From DATIXD01 sp035518875 (GTDB taxonomy: Bacteria; Pseudomonadota; Gammaproteobacteria; Methylococcales; Methylococcaceae): 5,263 bases of DNA. Positions 1 to 3,836 of this stretch are shown piece after piece (within the stretch, counting starts at the first letter, position 1; each line of letters begins with the position of its first letter). Below the pieces are notes generated by a model. The model ran no database searches and had not been told where the DNA came from. It was given only the letters and a program-made list of their open reading frames with translations. A program made the position numbers and the translations under genes. Location: the NCBI GenBank assembly GCA_035518875.1, contig DATIXD010000276.1:1-5263 (forward strand). Direction: 5' to 3'.

Positions 1-28
1 CAACGCTCTGAGTAGGCGCCAGACTCAT
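1..28 (-). CDS. nifD: nitrogenase MoFe protein alpha chain NifD, N-terminal fragment
   Basis: Only the first nine codons are inside the window; the gene runs off the low-coordinate end. On the minus strand an ATG at 28-26 reads MSLAPTQSV, which resembles the MSLATTxS start I recall for alpha-/beta-proteobacterial NifD proteins. A good ribosome binding site (GGAG at 38-35) lies 6 nt upstream. It follows nifH by 75 bp on the same strand, matching the usual nifHDK order. NifD with NifK forms the cytoplasmic alpha2beta2 component that carries FeMo-co and reduces N2. The identity rests on a very short peptide plus context, so it is likely but not proven from this window. Confidence 0.8.
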
Positions 29-58
29 TTGGATCTCCATCCTGTTCCGATTGCATGA

Positions 59-93
59 CGTCGGCCTAGCGTCTTCCGCGCGCCAGACCGACG
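59..93 (-). other. nifH-nifD intercistronic stem-loop
   Basis: On the minus-strand transcript, bases 93-82 (CGUCGGUCUGGC) pair with 70-59 (GCUAGGCCGACG) over 12 bp, including two G-U pairs, with an 11-nt loop (81-71). The stem begins 11 nt after the nifH stop codon and ends about 30 nt before the nifD start. There is no U-run after it, so it is unlikely to be a full intrinsic terminator. Hairpins between nifH and nifD are known in other diazotrophs, where they are thought to stabilise the 3' end of nifH mRNA so that Fe protein is made in excess. That role here is inferred. Confidence 0.7.
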
Positions 94-103
94 CGATTAA
101 GAC

Positions 104-991
104 TTACGCGATAGCGGCGAGCTCAGCGGCGGACTTGCCGATCTGGCTTTCATCGACGGCCTTCATGATGCCGTGCTCCATCAGCATATCTTCGAGCTCG
201 TCCATCGTGATCGGGGTCGGGATGATGCCCTTGCCGGCGTTGTTGTGGACCTTGTTCGCAAGATTGCGATAATGGCCGGCCTGCGTCGACTCCGGAGCAT
301 ATTCCAGAACCGTCATGCGGCGCAGTTCGGCATGCTGCACGATATTGTCGCGCGGCACGAAGTAGATCAGCTGCGTGCCGAGCTTCTTCGCCAATGCTTC
401 GGCCAATTCGAGCTCCTTGTCGGTCTGACGCTCGTTGCAGACCAATCCGCCCAGACGCACGCCGCCGGAGTTGGCGTACTTCAGAATGCCCTTGGAGATG
501 TTGTTGGCGGCATACATGGCCATCATCTCGCCGGACATGACGATGTAGATTTCCTGCGCCTTGTTCTCGCGGATGGGCATGGCGAAACCGCCGCACACCA
601 CGTCGCCCAGTACGTCGTAGGAAACGTAGTCGATGTCTTCGTAGGCGCCTTCTTCTTCCAGGAAGTTGATGGAGGTGATCACACCGCGACCGGCGCAACC
701 GACGCCCGGCTCCGGACCACCGGATTCGACGCAGCGGATGTCGCGGTAGCCCACTTTCATTACATCTTCAAGCTCCAGGTCCTCGACGCTGCCGGCGTCG
801 GCGGCGAGGCTCAAGATGGTGTCCTGGGCCTTTGCGTGCAGGATCAGACGGGTCGAGTCGGCCTTCGGGTCGCAACCCACGATCAGGATGCGCTGACCCA
901 TCTCGGCCAGGGCGGCCAGGGTGTTCTGGGAGGTGGTGGACTTGCCGATGCCGCCCTTGCCGTAAAATGCGATTTGTCTCAACTTTGACAT
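104..991 (-). CDS. nifH: nitrogenase iron protein NifH (dinitrogenase reductase)
   Basis: This is the full-length 295-aa Fe protein, the cytoplasmic homodimer that passes electrons one at a time to the MoFe protein with ATP hydrolysis, and that also takes part in FeMo-co and P-cluster maturation. The P-loop GKGGIGKST is at residues 11-19. The DPKAD switch motif is at 41-45. The cysteines that ligate the bridging [4Fe-4S] cluster are Cys99 (in GVGCAGRG) and Cys133 (in DVVCGGF). Arg102 is the arginine that is ADP-ribosylated by DraT in organisms that have that system. The sequence YEDIDYVSY is one residue shorter than the Azotobacter NifH equivalent and fits the alpha/beta/methanotroph-type NifH. 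The start is supported by GGAG at 1002-999, 7 nt upstream. It is the first gene of a probable nifHDK operon transcribed from the sigma-54 promoter at 1155-1170. Confidence 0.98.
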   Translation of the reverse strand: MSKLRQIAFYGKGGIGKSTTSQNTLAALAEMGQRILIVGCDPKADSTRLILHAKAQDTILSLAADAGSVEDLELEDVMKVGYRDIRCVESGGPEPGVGCAGRGVITSINFLEEEGAYEDIDYVSYDVLGDVVCGGFAMPIRENKAQEIYIVMSGEMMAMYAANNISKGILKYANSGGVRLGGLVCNERQTDKELELAEALAKKLGTQLIYFVPRDNIVQHAELRRMTVLEYAPESTQAGHYRNLANKVHNNAGKGIIPTPITMDELEDMLMEHGIMKAVDESQIGKSAAELAAIA

Positions 992-1144
992 GGTGATACT
1001 CCGAAATTAAAGGGATGGTCGATACATTTCGTTTCCCGCAGTACTCTGCCGGAAGAGTTCTTCCAGCCTAATCGTCTGGCGGATGCGCTTTCTTTTTTTT
1101 CTTCTTGTCGCAAACCGATTGGCGAATAGTCGAATAGTGCACAG
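992..1144 (-). other. nifH mRNA 5' leader (predicted, about 153 nt)
   Basis: This is the stretch between the predicted start of transcription (about 1144, from the -24/-12 spacing) and the nifH ATG. No ORF is seen in it. It holds a hairpin at 1048-1067, an all-purine A-rich tract on the transcript (1106-1088, mostly A with four G), an 8-bp tandem repeat CGAATAGT at 1123-1138, and the ribosome binding site GGAG at 1002-999. The leader is long enough for post-transcriptional control, but none is demonstrated. Confidence 0.55.
1048..1067 (-). other. stem-loop in the nifH leader
   Basis: On the transcript, GCUGGAAG (1067-1060) pairs with CUUCCGGC (1055-1048) over 8 bp with one U-G pair, closing the 4-nt loop AACU. 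It sits about 57 nt upstream of the nifH start codon. A competing 5-bp hairpin, ACUCU with AGAGU (1058-1054 with 1047-1043), uses part of the same bases, so the two cannot form together. Function is unknown; mRNA stability or a switch are possibilities. Confidence 0.5.
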
Positions 1145-1154
1145 TGTGAGACTA

Positions 1155-1170
1155 AGCAACCGCTGTGCCA
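1155..1170 (-). promoter_or_regulatory. sigma-54 (RpoN) -24/-12 promoter of nifH
   Basis: The minus strand reads TGGCACAGCGGTTGCT, matching the consensus TGGCACR-N4-TTGCW at every defined position. The GG (1169-1168) and GC (1157-1156) are separated by the required 10 nt. The predicted transcription start is near 1144. Such promoters need an activator, here expected to be NifA bound at 1249-1293. Confidence 0.92.
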
Positions 1171-1186
1171 TGTCTGGAATGGCTTT

Positions 1187-1199
1187 TAAGAAATTGATT
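1187..1199 (-). promoter_or_regulatory. predicted IHF binding site on the nifH side
   Basis: The minus strand reads AATCAATTTCTTA, a full match to the IHF consensus WATCAA-N4-TTR, inside an AT-rich stretch (about 1183-1217). It lies between the NifA sites and the nifH -24/-12 element, which is where IHF bends DNA to bring NifA to RNA polymerase in other nif promoters. Binding itself is inferred. Confidence 0.7.
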
Positions 1200-1248
1200 T
1201 ATAAAAGGTTAAATTTTCTGCGGGGTGTTCAGTAGCACCTCCTTTGGA

Positions 1249-1264
1249 TGTTAGCAACAAGACA
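1249..1264. promoter_or_regulatory. NifA upstream activator sequence 1
   Basis: TGTTAGCAACAAGACA is a perfect TGT-N10-ACA. Its centre is about 113 bp upstream of the predicted nifH start of transcription and about 155 bp upstream of the predicted start of the divergent operon. Both distances are within the usual range for NifA enhancers. Confidence 0.8.
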
Positions 1265-1277
1265 AAACCGTATTATT

Positions 1278-1293
1278 TGTAAGGAACAACACA
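1278..1293. promoter_or_regulatory. NifA upstream activator sequence 2
   Basis: TGTAAGGAACAACACA is a second perfect TGT-N10-ACA, 29 bp from the first, which places the two on roughly similar faces of the helix (a little under three turns). It is about 142 bp from the nifH start of transcription and about 126 bp from that of the plus-strand operon, so it could serve both promoters. Confidence 0.8.
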
Positions 1294-1384
1294 AAGAATC
1301 CGGCTCCCTCCTTTAATCGTGCGTTTGGCGTTACCTATTGAAAATCCCAGTGATGGACGCCTTAGCCCCACTCTCGCAAGACCA

Positions 1385-1400
1385 TGGCGCGCATATTGCT
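1385..1400 (+). promoter_or_regulatory. sigma-54 (RpoN) -24/-12 promoter of the divergent accessory operon
   Basis: The plus strand reads TGGCGCGCATATTGCT. It matches TGGCACG-N4-TTGCW except for G in place of A at the fifth position. The invariant GG (1386-1387) and GC (1398-1399) have correct 10-nt spacing. The predicted transcription start is near 1411, giving a leader of about 105 nt before the first gene. A weak IHF-like sequence (1315-1327, AATC and TTG matching) lies between it and the NifA sites. Confidence 0.8.
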
Positions 1401-1515
1401 TGATTGATCTCGGTCATTTCTCCTGGAACCGCTGAAACATCCGGCCTTGCCGATAAGCACTCGCGAGAAATCGTCCCCAATCCGTTCCAATTGAATAGAA
1501 CATGAGGAGATCCCC

Positions 1516-1941
1516 ATGCAGATCGGCGTCGACAGCGAAAAAGCCGTAGACGATAGGCGCGTGTTCGTCGTGGACAGCGACGAAATCACCAGTGCGGCAC
1601 TGCAGTTCATGCTGCACGACGAGATCGAAACCCATGAGTTGAGCAGCCTCGAGGCCGCCTACAACAAGGCAAAAGACTGGCCGCCAGCGGTGTTGCTGCT
1701 GGGAATCGGCATCGTGAAGGAAAAGGGCATCGAGGTGTTGAGCGATATCCGCGCCAGGATTGCCGATCTTAAGATCATCCTGGTGGCGGAGTCCGCCACG
1801 GATCCTTTCGCCCAAGACTGCCTAAAGAACGGGGTCAATTCCATCCTCCCCAAGCCCTTGACCATCGAGAAAGCTCGCCAGAAAGTCGATGCGCAACTCG
1901 GCCGCAAGGTCAAACTCGCCATCCCGGTCGTGACCCTGTAA
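1516..1941 (+). CDS. standalone receiver-like protein without the phospho-acceptor Asp (pseudo-response regulator)
   Basis: This 141-aa protein has the outline of a single CheY-like receiver domain and no output domain. The first strand RVFVVDSDE (15-23) keeps the acidic pocket residues (Asp20, Asp22). The third strand PPAVLLLGIG (56-65) has Gly63 where the phosphorylated Asp would normally be. IILVAES (87-93) is the fourth strand, with Ala91 at the usual Thr/Ser switch position. LPKPL (111-115) keeps the conserved Lys113-Pro. It therefore probably does not take part in Asp phosphorylation and may act by protein-protein contact. GAGGAG (1504-1509), 6 nt upstream, fixes the start. It is the first gene after the sigma-54 promoter and is divergent from nifH, so a nitrogen-fixation role is likely. 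No partner kinase is visible. Confidence 0.8.
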   Translation: MQIGVDSEKAVDDRRVFVVDSDEITSAALQFMLHDEIETHELSSLEAAYNKAKDWPPAVLLLGIGIVKEKGIEVLSDIRARIADLKIILVAESATDPFAQDCLKNGVNSILPKPLTIEKARQKVDAQLGRKVKLAIPVVTL

Positions 1942-1960
1942 GGAATCGAGGCGCGATTCC
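1942..1960 (+). other. intercistronic hairpin before the truncated hemoglobin gene
   Basis: GGAATCG (1942-1948) and CGATTCC (1954-1960) form a perfect 7-bp stem with the 5-nt loop AGGCG. It starts directly after the stop codon of the receiver-like gene and ends 4 nt before the next ATG. The only Shine-Dalgarno-like bases for that ATG (GAGG, 1948-1951) lie at the stem-loop junction and in the loop. No T-run follows, so it is not a typical terminator. It may limit or tune translation or protect the mRNA. Confidence 0.55.
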
Positions 1961-1964
1961 GCCG

Positions 1965-2396
1965 ATGCCGACTACGCCAATGGGCAACAAACAAGCGCTC
2001 GGGATATTTCCCTCGGCCGCCAACAACCCCCATTACCGACAACTTGGAGGCGAGCCGGCTGTCCGACGCTTGGTTGAGCGTTTCTACCAGTTGATGACCG
2101 AACTGCCGCAAGCGCGGGAAATCCGGGCCATGCACCCGGCAGATCTGTCCGAGGCCAAGGAGCGCTTGTACCTGTTTCTATCCGGTTGGCTGGGTGGTCC
2201 CCCGCTTTACACGGAGCGTTATGGTCAACCGCGCCTGCGCCGCGCCCATCTGAGCTTTCCAATAGACGAGAAGGTCCGGGATGCTTGGATGCAATGCATG
2301 GAGCAGGCACTCACCGAACAAATCACCGACGCCACGCTACTTGCTCAGCTCAAGGCATCATTTTTTAAAACCGCTGATTTTCTTCGCAACCAGTAA
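1965..2396 (+). CDS. group II truncated hemoglobin (trHb2)
   Basis: This 143-aa protein is a small heme protein of the 2-over-2 globin fold. The signature region LYLFLSGWLGGPPLYTERYGQPRLRRAHLSFPI (68-100) is typical of group II. His95 is the expected proximal heme ligand (F8), Trp108 the G8 tryptophan typical of the group, and Tyr41 (in ERFYQLM) the B10 tyrosine that stabilises bound ligand. Residues 1-20 form a short extension ahead of the globin core. No signal peptide is seen, so it should be cytoplasmic. Family members bind O2 and NO; inside a predicted NifA-controlled operon, scavenging or buffering O2 or NO near nitrogenase is a fair inference. The start is not strongly fixed: GAGG lies 13 nt upstream, and ATG 1980 is an alternative. 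Confidence 0.92.
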   Translation: MPTTPMGNKQALGIFPSAANNPHYRQLGGEPAVRRLVERFYQLMTELPQAREIRAMHPADLSEAKERLYLFLSGWLGGPPLYTERYGQPRLRRAHLSFPIDEKVRDAWMQCMEQALTEQITDATLLAQLKASFFKTADFLRNQ

Positions 2397-2407
2397 GAGG
2401 AGTCTTA

Positions 2408-2995
2408 ATGACCGCCATCAATGAAACACCGCTCGCATCCCTCGAAACCGAAGGCCGTTTGCTCAGCCCGGTCTTCAAGGGCGCCACGGCCAAAACAGGG
2501 TACTTCGGGTTCCGCGGGGCGATCGCACTGAAATTCGCCCAGAAATTGAGCGATGAAGCGCGGCCACCGGAGCTCAAATTCGACCAGGTGATGACCGTGG
2601 CCAAGGCCGGAGAGACCACCATCCCGTTCATGGCGGGCGTAGCCCTGTCCCTGGAGCATCTCAAGCTGCTTTGTGAGGTGCTGGGCGACAAGTTGACGCC
2701 TCAGGGCAAGTACTTTTTCTTCGCAGGTAATCTGGATATTTCCAAGCGTTACCAGATTCCCTACGGCGGGGCCACGTTCTGGGTGTTGCCCCTAGACGAG
2801 GCAACGGTCTACAACGAGCTGCTGGATCTGTTCAATATCGAACGTAACGATCTGAAAAAGCTCGATACCGCCGCGAAATTGCTGGCGGTCGCCGAGGCGG
2901 CTGCCGGATTCGACGAGAAGTTTCCAGAGATCAGCTTCGAGGAGGGCCTGAAAATCATGGGCCCGATCAAGATTCCGGAAAACCGCCCCGTTTGA
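2408..2995 (+). CDS. uncharacterised 195-aa protein of the nif accessory operon
   Basis: I do not recognise this family. The gene is clearly real: strong GAGGAG 5 nt before the ATG, an 11-bp gap from the hemoglobin gene, and a full uninterrupted frame. The protein looks soluble, with no signal peptide or membrane segment. It has one Cys (in LLCEVLG, near residue 89), so it is not a cysteine-ligated metal protein. The first half is rich in Gly and aromatics (TGYFGFRGAIALKFAQKL, about 30-47; KYFFFAGNLDISKRYQIPYGG, about 101-121). The second half is mainly charged and helical in character, with a Leu/Ala-rich segment (about 148-168). The C-terminus ends IKIPENRPV. Context points to nitrogen fixation, but no function can be assigned from sequence alone. 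Confidence 0.85.
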   Translation: MTAINETPLASLETEGRLLSPVFKGATAKTGYFGFRGAIALKFAQKLSDEARPPELKFDQVMTVAKAGETTIPFMAGVALSLEHLKLLCEVLGDKLTPQGKYFFFAGNLDISKRYQIPYGGATFWVLPLDEATVYNELLDLFNIERNDLKKLDTAAKLLAVAEAAAGFDEKFPEISFEEGLKIMGPIKIPENRPV

Positions 2996-3073
2996 GCCTG
3001 CATGCACCGTGAGTCCGTAGCTCATTAACTGACCAGTTACCAGCGCTGCGGATATCACGGCTTCAGCACAGGC
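2996..3073 (+). other. structured intergenic region with nested inverted repeats
   Basis: The 114-bp gap is the only long one in the operon. GCCTG (2996-3000) can pair with CAGGC (3069-3073), TGC (3003-3005) with GCA (3066-3068), and CCGTG (3007-3011) with CACGG (3056-3060), forming a long interrupted stem. Inside it are the palindromes TAACTG-AC-CAGTTA (3026-3039) and CAGCGCTG (3041-3048). There is no T-run. It may be an mRNA processing or stability element, or hold an operator, and could make expression of the downstream genes differ from that of the upstream ones. Confidence 0.4.
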
Positions 3074-3109
3074 TTAATCATTTGCACCCTGCTCCGGGAG
3101 AAGAAACCC

Positions 3110-3382
3110 ATGCGCTATGAAGACTTGAAGAGTAACTTGACCTTATGCGACGGCGAAAGAAAAGGCAGCGGTGAGCCCTGCCGGGGAACGCTGTACAAGT
3201 GCAAGCAGTGCGGCAGCGCAGGTTGCAAGCAATCGCGCGATGATCTCTGCTCGAACCAAGGCTTCAGCGTCACCGGGCGTTGCCTGAAGTGTGAGGCGAC
3301 CGGCCAGATGGAAGCCATCGATCCGGGCGATTACACCCCGCAACAGGCCTGGCTGAATCCACCCTCGCAAGCTGCCAACTAG
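3110..3382 (+). CDS. small eight-cysteine, zinc-ribbon-like protein
   Basis: This 90-aa protein has cysteines at 13, 24, 31, 34, 39, 47, 58 and 61. Two CxxC pairs (CKQC 31-34 and CLKC 58-61), with the other four spread between and before them, could make two four-Cys sites binding zinc or an Fe-S cluster. The spacing is not that of a 2[4Fe-4S] ferredoxin (no CxxCxxCxxxCP). The C-terminal third (65-90) has no Cys and ends in a Pro/Gln-rich tail. There is no signal peptide or membrane segment. A GGGAG site (3096-3100) 9 nt upstream supports the start. It sits 22 bp before the NifO-like gene, so it is probably a cytoplasmic nif-associated metal-binding protein. Which metal, and what it does, cannot be told from here. 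Confidence 0.85.
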   Translation: MRYEDLKSNLTLCDGERKGSGEPCRGTLYKCKQCGSAGCKQSRDDLCSNQGFSVTGRCLKCEATGQMEAIDPGDYTPQQAWLNPPSQAAN

Positions 3383-3404
3383 ACCGCACACGGAACCGGC
3401 GCTG

Positions 3405-3821
3405 ATGGCCACGATCCTGTTTTACGAAAAACCCGGCTGCGCCAACAACGCGCGGCAGAAGAACCTGCTGCTGGAGGCCGGCCATGAACTGATCGTCCGC
3501 AATCTGTTGGAAACCCGTTGGGAGGCAGGGGAATTGCGCGCGTTTTTCGGCGAACGTCCGGTGTCCGAATGGTTCAACCGGGCCGCGCCACGGGTCAAAT
3601 CCGGCGAAGTCGTACCGGAAGCGCTGGATGAAGCCAGGGCGCTCGCGCTCATGCTCGAAGATCCCTTGCTGATCCGCCGGCCGTTGTTGCAGGTGGGCGA
3701 GCGGCGGGAAGCGGGTTTCGATACGGCGCGTATCCATGACTGGATTGGCTCGATCGAAAATACCGCTTCGCAGCAGGACCTGGAACGCTGTCACCGCACG
3801 CAACCCTGTCCCTCACCCTAG
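3405..3821 (+). CDS. ArsC/Spx-family nitrogenase-associated protein (NifO-like)
   Basis: This 138-aa protein has a thioredoxin-like fold of the arsenate reductase/Spx family and matches the nitrogenase-associated branch, which includes Azotobacter NifO. The N-terminus ILFYEKPGCANNARQK (4-19) holds the single active-site-position Cys12. The block FFGERPVSEWFNRAAPRVKSGEVVPE (47-72) and the DPLLIRRPLLQVGERREAGFD segment (86-106) are hallmarks of the branch and include the ArsC-type RRPL motif. The last 20 or so residues extend past the family core and include two more Cys (near 127 and 135). The exact biochemical role of these proteins is not settled; a thiol-redox role, or a link to molybdenum/nitrate use, has been proposed for NifO. 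The ribosome binding site is weak (CGGAA, about 10 nt upstream), and the gene follows the Cys-rich gene by only 22 bp, so translational coupling is possible. Confidence 0.9.
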   Translation: MATILFYEKPGCANNARQKNLLLEAGHELIVRNLLETRWEAGELRAFFGERPVSEWFNRAAPRVKSGEVVPEALDEARALALMLEDPLLIRRPLLQVGERREAGFDTARIHDWIGSIENTASQQDLERCHRTQPCPSP

Positions 3822-3836
3822 GTAGCCTCCCCATCG

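Noticed and set aside
173..988. Long plus-strand ORF (271 codons) across nifH
   Set aside because: It lies wholly antisense to the unmistakable nifH, and its His/Val/Gly-rich composition is what the reverse frame of this GC-rich gene would give.
1325..1341. TTGGCGTTACCTATTGA as another -24/-12 promoter
   Set aside because: The spacing between GG and the TTG is one base too long and the invariant GC is absent; the element at 1385-1400 is far better.
1400..1409. TTGAT half-site resembling an FNR/Anr box
   Set aside because: The second half (ATCAA at the right spacing) is missing, and it overlaps the -12 end of the sigma-54 promoter.
1362..1815. Minus-strand ORFs over the start of the receiver-like gene
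   Set aside because: They are antisense to a gene with a strong ribosome binding site, have no family likeness, and one runs through the plus-strand sigma-54 promoter.
2361..2370. TTTTTTAAAA as a terminator U-run
   Set aside because: It is inside the 3' coding part of the hemoglobin gene with no GC-rich stem in front of it.
3270..3803. 177-codon minus-strand ORF over the Cys-rich and NifO-like genes
   Set aside because: It crosses two recognisable plus-strand genes and their gap, with low-complexity Arg/Gln-rich content and no known motif.
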